A stretch of DNA of 8,428 nt from Nitrospira sp. (GTDB lineage: Bacteria; Nitrospirota; Nitrospiria; Nitrospirales; Nitrospiraceae): contig JABMDG010000277.1 of assembly GCA_015904045.1 (NCBI GenBank), forward strand, positions 1 to 8,428, written 5' to 3'. How positions within the stretch are numbered: the first letter of the stretch is position 1; each line of letters begins with the position of its first letter. Below, in pieces: positions 1 to 6,141 of the stretch. A program made the translations under genes and the position numbers. The notes below the pieces were generated by a model, which saw only the letters and a program-made list of their open reading frames with translations, did not search any database and was not told the origin of the DNA.

Positions 1-98
1 CGTGGGTTGTGCTCTCAACTGCGTGCCTATTCACCGGCACAGCTATCGCCGTAATAATCAGAAGGAGAATGGGTTGGAGGGATGTCCCTATTGCTTAA
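1..98 (+). CDS. possible 3' end of a membrane protein gene (partial)
   Basis: A frame open from the left edge (codons from base 3) ends at TAA 96-98. It reads as about 18 mostly hydrophobic residues (VVLSTACLFTGTAIAVII) followed by RRRMGWRDVPIA. That looks like a last transmembrane helix with a positively charged cytoplasmic tail. The stop overlaps the stop of the convergent minus-strand gene (TTA at 95-97), a common tail-to-tail packing. Only 31 codons are visible, and several (AGA, ATA) are not typical of the GC-rich genes nearby, so a chance open frame is quite possible. No family can be named. Confidence 0.33.
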   Translation, partial: WVVLSTACLFTGTAIAVIIRRRMGWRDVPIA

Positions 99-832
99 CG
101 CCAGGTCACTTCTTCCCAACAGAGATGGACACAGGTCTCAAAGGGAGGAAAATTCTTGGTGTTTTGCTCCTTGGACCTGACCCACAAATCAATTTCCATC
201 CCCGCCGGGTCGGTTTCTCCGCCCGGCAACGTCCGTTTGACCGGGTATCGGACCTCATGGGTCTTGGGATCACGCGAACGCTCCATGACCATAAAGTGCG
301 CGTCGTAGTCTTTGTAAAGTACCTCGTCATTCTTATACATCGTTGCGGTGCCCCAGCCGCCCAGATACAACCAGGTTTTTGGATACAGCGGATCGCCGTT
401 GTTGGAGTCTCCGTGCTCATAGATTCTGGTCGCAATGCCCCCGTCCTGGAACGGCGCTCTGGCGGCAAACCGATCAAAGACGATACGATACCGATCAGTC
501 CCTTCGACAAATTCGGCCACCACGCGCCCTGTGTTGGTGTGTTCGTTAACCTCGATCCCGATTGTTCCTTTCACGGGATTCAGACGTTTGCCTGCATAGT
601 CGAGATGGTCCCATGGCGCCGTATCGTGCATGCTCCCGATGAGAGTCGCCCGATCTCCGTTGATGCGAAACTCCCCCGTATAATGAGGGTGCTCCATGGC
701 TTTGAAAATTCTGGTGCCTTCATCACCCTTCGGGGTTCCAAACTTGGCTTCTTCGGCCTGTCCAGGAGGCGCAAGAATCCCAAAAGCAGCGGTCAGCAGA
801 ATGGACGCAACGAAGCTTGCGAGACCTGTCAT
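95..832 (-). CDS. exported protein of unknown function
   Basis: I do not recognise this 245-residue protein. The start is ATG at 832 because AAGGAG (844-839 on the minus strand) lies six bases before it. Translation from there opens directly with a signal peptide: MTGLASFVAS, a hydrophobic core to about residue 20, then likely cleavage after PGQA (residue 26). Upstream in-frame starts (to 1051) would bury that signal. The mature part (about 219 residues) is polar and rich in Asp, Gly, Tyr and Trp. It includes a GGWGTATMY stretch (158-166) and two cysteines, C234 and C238 (CVHLC), near the C-terminus; these could form a disulfide or bind metal. No membrane helix follows the signal, so a periplasmic or secreted location is inferred. 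It stands alone on its strand and converges on the partial gene at the left edge. Confidence 0.85.
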   Translation of the reverse strand: MTGLASFVASILLTAAFGILAPPGQAEEAKFGTPKGDEGTRIFKAMEHPHYTGEFRINGDRATLIGSMHDTAPWDHLDYAGKRLNPVKGTIGIEVNEHTNTGRVVAEFVEGTDRYRIVFDRFAARAPFQDGGIATRIYEHGDSNNGDPLYPKTWLYLGGWGTATMYKNDEVLYKDYDAHFMVMERSRDPKTHEVRYPVKRTLPGGETDPAGMEIDLWVRSKEQNTKNFPPFETCVHLCWEEVTWR

Positions 833-852
833 CGTGTACTCCTTGGTTGAAC

Positions 853-900
853 CGATTTCATGCCGGCGTGGCCCAAGAATGAGCGTGGGGTATGAAATCG
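853..900. repeat. 9-bp perfect inverted repeat ahead of the exported-protein gene
   Basis: CGATTTCAT (853-861) is the exact reverse complement of ATGAAATCG (892-900). A G-T wobble and two further pairs extend the arms to about 12 bp (853-864 with 889-900), leaving a 24-base loop. The repeat lies between the ribosome-binding site of the minus-strand gene (839-844) and its upstream region. It could therefore be a leader-RNA hairpin or an operator for a dimeric regulator. Confidence 0.5.
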
Positions 901-927
901 TAACATAAGATCGTGCGTGCCGCTCAA
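897..927 (-). promoter_or_regulatory. weak candidate promoter for the exported-protein gene
   Basis: Read on the minus strand, TTGAGC (927-922) is followed after 19 bases by TACGAT (902-897). Both match the sigma70 consensus at only four positions and the spacing is long. The -10-like element overlaps the distal arm of the inverted repeat at 892-900, so a protein bound there would occlude it. Treat this as a hint only. Confidence 0.22.
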
Positions 928-979
928 CTGATGCCAGCCATGTCGAAAGCGTCGGTGCCGGCAGAAGGTTCGCACAATG

Positions 980-1008
980 TTTACAGGTCGCCTGACGCTG
1001 GGTACTAT
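980..1008 (+). promoter_or_regulatory. sigma70-type promoter for the small ORF and htrA
   Basis: TTTACA (980-985, 5 of 6 to TTGACA) and TACTAT (1003-1008, 4 of 6 to TATAAT) are separated by exactly 17 bases. Transcription would begin near 1014-1016. That is just ahead of an AGGAGG ribosome-binding site (1018-1023) and ATG 1032, so promoter, ribosome-binding site and start codon line up with a very short leader. Confidence 0.5.
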
Positions 1009-1031
1009 CTTGCCTGTAGGAGGGACAGCCC

Positions 1032-1181
1032 ATGCGCCGGAGGGAAGGCATACATTCATCTGCAGGAGATCGGGTGTCTCATATCGAATTATCAATGCAC
1101 GTGGCTGTTCTGCATGATAGGCTGGCCCACGATAGCATGATGATTTCCGGGCAGTCCGTCCAAAGGAAGTGGCGTCAGTGA
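1032..1181 (+). CDS. small 49-residue ORF coupled to htrA (possible leader peptide)
   Basis: ATG 1032 lies eight bases after a perfect AGGAGG (1018-1023), the strongest ribosome-binding site in this intergenic region. The frame stays open for 49 codons and stops at TGA 1179-1181. That stop overlaps the chosen GTG start of htrA (1178-1180) as GTGA, an arrangement typical of translational coupling. The peptide begins MRRREGIHSS, is basic, has five histidines, and has no signal peptide or membrane helix; I know no family for it. Its third-position GC is only about one half, well below htrA, so it may be translated for regulation rather than for its product, or it may be a chance frame. Confidence 0.4.
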   Translation: MRRREGIHSSAGDRVSHIELSMHVAVLHDRLAHDSMMISGQSVQRKWRQ

Positions 1182-2587
1182 AGAGCAACGGGCTTACTAC
1201 AAGTCTTGCCGTCTGCGCGGTTATGGGCGGTTTGGCTGCTTCGGTATTGGGACTGTCCGATACGCACCAGGTCTTTGCGGCCAACGGCCACGATCTGCAG
1301 AGCCAAGTAAAGGCCACAGCCAGTAAAGTCATTCCCGCCGTGGTCAGTATCGCGTCCACCGTGATGGTACGCGACCAGGCCTTCAGTGACGATGCGCTGC
1401 CGTTCGGCCTGTTCAAGGACCCTCCCACCCGGCGCCAATATGGGCAGGGCTCCGGCGTCATCGTCTCGGCGGATGGCTACATCATCACGAATAACCATGT
1501 GGTCGCCGATGCCGTCGACGTCGAAGTGGTGCTGGCCGATCGACGCCAGTACAAGGGCAAAGTGGTCGCCACAGATCCCAAAACCGATGTGGCGGTCGTG
1601 AAGATCCAGGCGACGAATCTACCGGCAGCGAGCTGGGGGGACTCCAGCCAGCTGGCCGTCGGGGACTTCGTGCTGGCCATCGGGAATCCCTTGGGGTTGA
1701 GCCGTACCGTGACATTCGGCATCGTGAGCGCCGTCGGCCGCGCCGATGTCGGGGTGGCCGACTTCGAAGACTTCATTCAAACGGATGCGCCGATCAATCC
1801 AGGCAATTCAGGGGGCGCGCTCGTCAATATCAACGGCGAAGTTGTGGGGATCAATACCGCCATTGCCAGTCCCACCGGGGGCAGTGTCGGGGTCGGCTTC
1901 GCGATCCCGAGCAACATGGCGCGGGCGGCGATGCAAGGCCTGATCAAGACCGGTCGCGTCGTACGTGGATTTCTAGGGGCCGCGACGCAGGACGTCAGCC
2001 CGCCGCTGGGGAAAATCTTCCGGCTGCCGGATGTGAAGGGCGCCATCATCACCGACCTGCAAGCCAAGGGGTCGGCGGAACGGGCGGGCCTCAAACGCGG
2101 CGATGTCGTCGTGCGATTTGACGGGCGAGACGTGATGGACAGCGGCCAACTGCGCAACCTGGTGGCGCAATCTCCGATCGGCAGCAAACATCGGTTGGAT
2201 CTCATCCGTGAGGGGAAATCCTATCAAACGGAACTGGTCATTCAGGAGGCCCCGCGTGAGCGTGTCAAAAAAAGCCAAGCGGCAGCGGCAGCTTCAACCA
2301 TGCATCCTCTATCCGGTGTGATCTTCGACGACGTCACGCAGCCGCTCGCCCGGCAGATGGACTTGCCCGTCACGAGCGGCGTCGTGGTGACCGATATCGA
2401 AGAAGGGAGCTTGGCTGAATCATCGGGGTTACAGCCGGGCGATGTGGTGCTGGAGTTGAACCGGCAACAGGTGAATAGTTTTGCGACTTTTCAACGTTTG
2501 GCCGACCCGCTGAAACCCACCGATCTTGCACTTCTCCTCGTCAACCGCCAGGGCAACGTGCTGTATATCCCGGTTCAGGGCGAATAG
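1178..2587 (+). CDS. htrA: HtrA/Deg-family periplasmic serine protease with two PDZ domains
   Basis: This is a Do-like (S1C) serine endoprotease and chaperone that degrades or refolds misfolded envelope proteins. I prefer GTG 1178 (469 residues) to in-frame GTG 1169. AAGGAAG (1163-1169) is well spaced for 1178 but abuts 1169, and 1178 overlaps the small ORF's stop. From 1178: a signal sequence to about residue 36 (QVFAANG); a trypsin-like domain at about 45-255 with catalytic H107 (TNNHVV), D137 (KTDVAVVK) and S211 (GNSGGA); PDZ1 at about 262-357 and PDZ2 at about 375-467. The loop before GQGSGVIVS is short, which is more DegQ-like than DegP-like. The triad is intact, so it should be active. 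A 130-base gap separates it from nikR, so co-transcription with nikR is not assumed. Confidence 0.95.
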   Translation: MKSNGLTTSLAVCAVMGGLAASVLGLSDTHQVFAANGHDLQSQVKATASKVIPAVVSIASTVMVRDQAFSDDALPFGLFKDPPTRRQYGQGSGVIVSADGYIITNNHVVADAVDVEVVLADRRQYKGKVVATDPKTDVAVVKIQATNLPAASWGDSSQLAVGDFVLAIGNPLGLSRTVTFGIVSAVGRADVGVADFEDFIQTDAPINPGNSGGALVNINGEVVGINTAIASPTGGSVGVGFAIPSNMARAAMQGLIKTGRVVRGFLGAATQDVSPPLGKIFRLPDVKGAIITDLQAKGSAERAGLKRGDVVVRFDGRDVMDSGQLRNLVAQSPIGSKHRLDLIREGKSYQTELVIQEAPRERVKKSQAAAAASTMHPLSGVIFDDVTQPLARQMDLPVTSGVVVTDIEEGSLAESSGLQPGDVVLELNRQQVNSFATFQRLADPLKPTDLALLLVNRQGNVLYIPVQGE

Positions 2588-2676
2588 CGTCCATCGACGA
2601 AACTCCCGCTTCCTCAGACTTCACGATACTACCCTGCGTTGTTCGCACGCGTGAGCATTGCATTCGCGTTCTGACA

Positions 2677-2703
2677 GTGCTACTTAACTTAAAATCGTGT
2701 TAC
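2677..2703 (+). promoter_or_regulatory. repeated heptamer upstream of nikR, candidate NikR operator
   Basis: GTGCTAC (2677-2683) and GTGTTAC (2697-2703) differ at one base and are 20 bp apart start to start, about two helical turns. They lie in an AT-rich patch with a -10-like TAAAAT (2690-2695), ending 14 bases before the nikR start. GTGTTAC matches the half-site I recall for predicted NikR operators in deltaproteobacteria (GTGTTAC-N13/14-GTAACAC). Here, however, the halves are direct rather than inverted, so this is only a candidate. Confidence 0.35.
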
Positions 2704-2717
2704 CGAGGGAGGATGCC

Positions 2718-3134
2718 ATGGATCACCTGGTGCGGTTCGGTGTATCGCTGGATCAACGGTTGCTGGATGAATTTGATCGCCATATCAAGCGGCGGAATTA
2801 CGCCAGCCGCTCCGAAGCGTTGCGCGACCTGATCCGAGACAATCTGGTCGGACAGGAATGGGATGACAACAAAGAAACCGTTGGCACGATCACTTTCGTC
2901 TACGATCATCATGTCCGGGATTTAACGGGCAAGTTGACCGACATCCAGCACGACTATCAGGGGCAGATTCTATCCGGCATGCACGTTCATCTCGATCACG
3001 ACCATTGCTTGGAAGTCCTGGTGGTGAAAGGCAAGGGGTCGGAGATCAAGAAGGTGGCGGATGCGTTGGTATCGGTCAAGGGGGTGAAGCACGGCAAGCT
3101 GACGATGACGACCACCGGAAAATCTCTTCGCTAG
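2718..3134 (+). CDS. nikR: nickel-responsive transcriptional regulator NikR
   Basis: NikR is a cytoplasmic tetrameric sensor that binds Ni(II) and then DNA, repressing (in some bacteria activating) nickel-uptake genes. The 138-residue length is normal. Residues 1-48 form a ribbon-helix-helix DNA-binding domain (MDHLVRFGVSLD strand, then two helices through SRSEALRDLIRDNLV). Residues about 55-135 form the ACT-like nickel-binding domain. The four square-planar ligands are all present: H78 (QHDY), H89 and H91 (MHVHLDHD) and C97 (CLEV), equivalent to E. coli H76, H87, H89 and C95. ATG 2718 is chosen for the GAGGGAGG just upstream (2705-2712); an in-frame GTG at 2697 would place that site inside the gene. 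The next gene, a TonB-dependent receptor, starts 23 bases after the stop, so the two are probably one transcript and the receptor its likely target. Confidence 0.95.
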   Translation: MDHLVRFGVSLDQRLLDEFDRHIKRRNYASRSEALRDLIRDNLVGQEWDDNKETVGTITFVYDHHVRDLTGKLTDIQHDYQGQILSGMHVHLDHDHCLEVLVVKGKGSEIKKVADALVSVKGVKHGKLTMTTTGKSLR

Positions 3135-3157
3135 TGGTTTCACGAAGCCCTTTCATC

Positions 3158-5215
3158 ATGCTGATGACGCCCCCACGGTACCTCCTCGGATTCCTGTTAG
3201 CCTGGCTGGCGTGGAACGTGACCGGTGTCGTCCTGGCACATGATCCCGATGAGCAGGAACTCGAGGTGCCGGAAGTGTCTGTCCGTGTCGAACGACCGGT
3301 GGCAGCGTCTTCCCAGCAATTCATCCCTGACAAAGAAATTGTCTTGCAGCCCCAGGGCAGACCGGCCCAGGTCCTTCGCCTGATCCCAGGCTTCGTGGCC
3401 GTTGAACATTCCGGCGGCGGCGGGAAAGCCGATCAATACTTCCTCCGAGGCTTTGATGCAGACCATGGGACGGACGTGGGGTTCTTCCTCGATGGGATGC
3501 CAATTAACTTACGCACGCATGCGCACGGACAAGGCTACACGGATCTCAACTTTATTATTCCCGAAACCATCGAAGGGGTCGATGTTCACAAAGGCTCCTA
3601 TCTGCCCGAGTATGGAGACTTCGTCACGGCGGGGGCGGTGAATTTTCGGACGCGCGATATGGTGAAAGAAGGAGTCATTCAGGGAGCGGGTGGGGAGTAC
3701 AGCACACAACGATACCTCTTGATGCTCTCGCCCACCCAAGGCCGTGTGCGCTCGTTGTTCGCCGCGGAAGGGTTCTATACGAACGGCCCGTACCTCAACG
3801 ACAATCAGTACTATCGGACAAATCTGTTAGGCAAGGTCACGACGAATCTGACTGGAAGAGACGAGCTGAGCGTCAAGGCCACCTTCCTTCGATCCAAGTG
3901 GGATGGTTCCGGTGAAATTCCCTTCCGTGCCGTGAGTACTGGGCTGCTGGATCGGTTCGGCTCCATCAATCCGTATGAAGGAGGCAACACCCTCCGCACG
4001 ACAGGAAACGTGAACTATCACTACGACACCACAACCGGTGGGCAGTTCTTTGCCAACGCCTACGGCCAATATTATCGGATGGACCTGTTCACAGACTTTA
4101 CGTTTTTCCTCAATGATCCTGATAATGGCGATGGTTTTGCGCAATTTGATCGGCGTGCCATCTATGGTGGCGACCTCGGGTTCAAGCAGCGCATAGAACT
4201 TCTCGGAATACCGACTGTTGGGACGGTCGGGTTTCAGACGAGAGTCGATGATGTTCATGTGAAATTGGGAACGCAGACCCGGCGGACTCCCACCGGCGTT
4301 ACGATCGACAGCGACGCCCTCAGCGTGTCCTATTCTCCGTTTGTCAAGGCGGAAGTCCAACCGCTCTCCTGGCTCAGGTTTTCAGGAGGGGTACGCGGAG
4401 AGTTTTTTACCTTTGATGTGAGCAACCGCTGTGCCGCCTGTGCGGAGCAACCTGGCGGCCGAAAAGGTTCCGGTCTCATACTCCCGAAGATGAGCATGAT
4501 TCTTGGCCCCTGGGCGGGAACTGAATTCTTCGTCAACTATGGAGAAGGGTTTCACAGCAATGATGCCCGATCAGCCGTCACGGGCGGGGCTGCACCACTG
4601 GCGAAAGCGAATAGCTACGAGGTTGGGGTCCGCTCCAAGCCATGGGGTCCGGAAGGGCTCGAGTTGATCGCCACGGTATGGCGATTGGATCTCAAGTCCG
4701 AACTTGTTCTGGTCGGCGACGAAGGGACGACGGAGACTCGCGGAGCCACCAGGCGCCAGGGGGTGGAAGTCGCTGCCCGTGGGAACGTATGGGGTCCTCT
4801 CCATGTCAATGGCAGCTTCACCTGGACACATGCGGAATTTCGCAACGGCGATGCCATTCCGCTGGCGCCCGAATATACGGCCTATGGCGCGGCTATCTTA
4901 CAATGGCCTGAAGGGCTGACTTCGCAACTGCAAGCGACCTATCTGGGTGTCAGGCCCTTGGCTGAAGATCGCAGCGTGAAGTCGCCTTCCTGGCTGACAG
5001 TCGATCTGTCGGAACGATACCGGCTCCCGATCACGCTGCCGCATGGACGCATGGAGGCCTTCCTCTTTGTCCAGAATCTCTTCAATACCGATTGGGAGCA
5101 GGCGATTTTCGCCTTTCCATCCAGGCTCAGGAACGAGACCACCGGGGTCAACGACATCCATTTCGTGCCGGGTAGCCCGCGTACGGTGTTGGGAGGGCTC
5201 GCCTGGTATTTCTGA
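3158..5215 (+). CDS. TonB-dependent outer-membrane receptor, probably for nickel
   Basis: Outer-membrane gated channel that imports a bound substrate using energy from TonB-ExbB-ExbD (none encoded here). From ATG 3158: signal peptide MLMTPPRYLLGFLLAWLAW to about VVLA (residue 27); a plug domain at about 50-165 with VLRLIPG, YFLRGFD, FFLDGMPIN and GAVNFRTRD; then a beta-barrel to the terminal aromatic Phe (GGLAWYF), 685 residues in all, usual for the family. H121 and H123 (RTHAHGQGY) in the plug, and the only two cysteines, C425 and C428 (CAAC, likely an outer loop), are possible metal or disulfide sites. Substrate is inferred from its position 23 bases after nikR; nickel or a nickel chelate is the best guess, cobalt or iron possible. 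The start is uncertain: ATG 3164 or GTG 3134, which overlaps nikR's TAG, are alternatives, and no strong ribosome-binding site decides. Confidence 0.9.
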   Translation: MLMTPPRYLLGFLLAWLAWNVTGVVLAHDPDEQELEVPEVSVRVERPVAASSQQFIPDKEIVLQPQGRPAQVLRLIPGFVAVEHSGGGGKADQYFLRGFDADHGTDVGFFLDGMPINLRTHAHGQGYTDLNFIIPETIEGVDVHKGSYLPEYGDFVTAGAVNFRTRDMVKEGVIQGAGGEYSTQRYLLMLSPTQGRVRSLFAAEGFYTNGPYLNDNQYYRTNLLGKVTTNLTGRDELSVKATFLRSKWDGSGEIPFRAVSTGLLDRFGSINPYEGGNTLRTTGNVNYHYDTTTGGQFFANAYGQYYRMDLFTDFTFFLNDPDNGDGFAQFDRRAIYGGDLGFKQRIELLGIPTVGTVGFQTRVDDVHVKLGTQTRRTPTGVTIDSDALSVSYSPFVKAEVQPLSWLRFSGGVRGEFFTFDVSNRCAACAEQPGGRKGSGLILPKMSMILGPWAGTEFFVNYGEGFHSNDARSAVTGGAAPLAKANSYEVGVRSKPWGPEGLELIATVWRLDLKSELVLVGDEGTTETRGATRRQGVEVAARGNVWGPLHVNGSFTWTHAEFRNGDAIPLAPEYTAYGAAILQWPEGLTSQLQATYLGVRPLAEDRSVKSPSWLTVDLSERYRLPITLPHGRMEAFLFVQNLFNTDWEQAIFAFPSRLRNETTGVNDIHFVPGSPRTVLGGLAWYF

Positions 5216-5531
5216 TCTACGCGGAATGCTCGGGGTTCTGGAGCAGAGTCGCAATGCGTACGCTACGGTATGGAGAAAGCAGGTGAAGGTCCCACCACTC
5301 TTTCTGTAGCCAGGCAAGTACAATGATAAATAGTCCATAAAATCATGGAGATGCAAGTCTCCGCCCGGTTGGAGCGAAGTCATATCCCTTCAATGAAGCT
5401 GTAAACAGCGGCACCAATCGCGAAAGAATCTCAAAGAAATAAGCCTGATTTCAGCCAGACATCCGTGGGGGCGCCGACGGTATGGCACTTGCTCCAATAC
5501 TGTGTGTCGTTCACCAAGCGGAGGTTCTACC
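5216..5531. other. 316-base intergenic region ahead of the PilZ-like gene
   Basis: No convincing gene was found here. It holds the hairpin at 5274-5305, then a three-part GGAGA (5347-5351), TCTCC (5358-5362), GGAG (5371-5374) arrangement in which the middle element can pair with either neighbour. A small hairpin, GCTG-TAAA-CAGC, follows at 5398-5409. I compared the stretch by eye with c-di-GMP-I (GEMM), cobalamin, TPP and SAM riboswitch cores and found no match. No good -35/-10 pair was seen for the downstream gene. Its ribosome-binding site GGAGG is at 5520-5524. Confidence 0.4.
5274..5305 (+). terminator. imperfect hairpin after the receptor gene, possible terminator
   Basis: AGAAAG (5274-5279) pairs with CTTTCT (5300-5305). 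Inside a small internal loop, GGTG (5282-5285) pairs with CACC (5293-5296) around a seven-base loop. It begins about 60 bases after the receptor stop. No T-run follows, so it is not a classic intrinsic terminator. Confidence 0.25.
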
Positions 5532-5969
5532 ATGATGATTGGAACACGCGAGGTCGTTCACCACGTTCATCCACAGCTTGCGGAGTGGATGCGAGCAGGC
5601 AGACTTTCCATCCTGTCCGGTCTTCAAGCCGGCCTTCCATCCGTCAATAACCGGAGGGAGGATCGGGTGCCAGAACAACGGGTTTGTACCTATGAGATCT
5701 GCGAGTCTATCAGTGACGATGAGGTCGTGATTCAAGAGGGCGAAGCCTATAGTCTGAACCGAAGCAAACATGGAATCATGTTGCTCATGGGTTATGCCCC
5801 CAGGGGGCAACAGCTTCTCGAACTTCATATTCCCGAAGCCGGATGGCGCCGGTCGATGAACCTGTACGAAGTTCAATGGACAAAGTCCATCTCCATCGAG
5901 TCCCGCGGGGATCTCTTCCTCGTCGGATGCCGGTTGACGTTCGGACCGTCACGGTACTGGGCGTTCTAA
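5532..5969 (+). CDS. small PilZ-domain-like protein, possible c-di-GMP receptor
   Basis: This is a 145-residue cytoplasmic protein without signal or membrane segment. ATG 5532 follows GGAGG (5520-5524) at seven bases. After an N-terminal section of about 40 residues, it shows RREDRVP (R41, R45), fitting the PilZ RxxxR motif. 31 residues later NRSKHG (76-81) fits the [DN]xSxxG motif. The rest is a beta-rich stretch ending GCRLTFGPSRYWAF. PilZ domains bind cyclic di-GMP through these two motifs and pass the signal to motility, adhesion or polysaccharide machinery. Both motifs are present but the spacing and surrounding residues are divergent, so c-di-GMP binding is inferred. The gene stands alone between two non-coding regions, so context gives no target. 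I recall similar short proteins as numerous in Nitrospira genomes. Confidence 0.75.
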   Translation: MMIGTREVVHHVHPQLAEWMRAGRLSILSGLQAGLPSVNNRREDRVPEQRVCTYEICESISDDEVVIQEGEAYSLNRSKHGIMLLMGYAPRGQQLLELHIPEAGWRRSMNLYEVQWTKSISIESRGDLFLVGCRLTFGPSRYWAF

Positions 5970-6006
5970 CCCAGTCACGCTCCCACCTGGATACAGATCA
6001 ATAGTT

Positions 6007-6029
6007 AAGGTCAGGGGTTGCCTGCCCTT
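6007..6029 (+). terminator. hairpin after the PilZ-like gene, possible terminator
   Basis: AAGGTCAGG (6007-6015) pairs with CCTGCCCTT (6021-6029) with one mismatch around a five-base GGTTG loop, 37 bases after the stop. There is no T-run after it. A second small stem, GATTG-AGAT-CAATC, follows at 6045-6058. Confidence 0.35.
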
Positions 6030-6141
6030 GTGCCACCACCGTCGGATTGAGATCAATCTCGACCTCGTGGTACTTGTACTGCTAATCTTACTTCAGCTCT
6101 GAGTCCGTCGTTCCTTCTACCCACTAAGAAAAGGAGTTCAT

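Noticed and set aside
2..850. Long plus-strand open frame (282 codons) opposite the exported-protein gene
   Set aside because: It is antisense to a gene with a strong ribosome-binding site and signal peptide. Its translation has no recognisable domain, and it starts at the window edge without start signals.
890..917. E. coli-type NikR box (GTATGA-N16-TCATAC) ahead of the exported-protein gene
   Set aside because: Only the GTATGA half is present at 890-895; the matching half at the required distance is absent.
833..1051. N-terminal extension of the minus-strand gene to a start at 1051
   Set aside because: The signal peptide starts at 832 with AAGGAG before it. The extension would cross the htrA promoter region and place the signal peptide internally.
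3005..3157. Extension of the receptor frame back to 3005 inside nikR
   Set aside because: It would overlap nikR by 130 bases, and the translation there is Gly-rich out-of-frame nikR sequence ahead of an obvious signal peptide.
5481..5501. Possible sigma54 promoter (TGGCAC...TTGC) upstream of the PilZ-like gene
   Set aside because: The GG and GC elements are not ten bases apart as sigma54 requires.
5306..5519. c-di-GMP riboswitch before the PilZ-like gene
   Set aside because: The conserved GEMM core (GGGCAAACC-type and GACGCAAAG-type segments) is not present.
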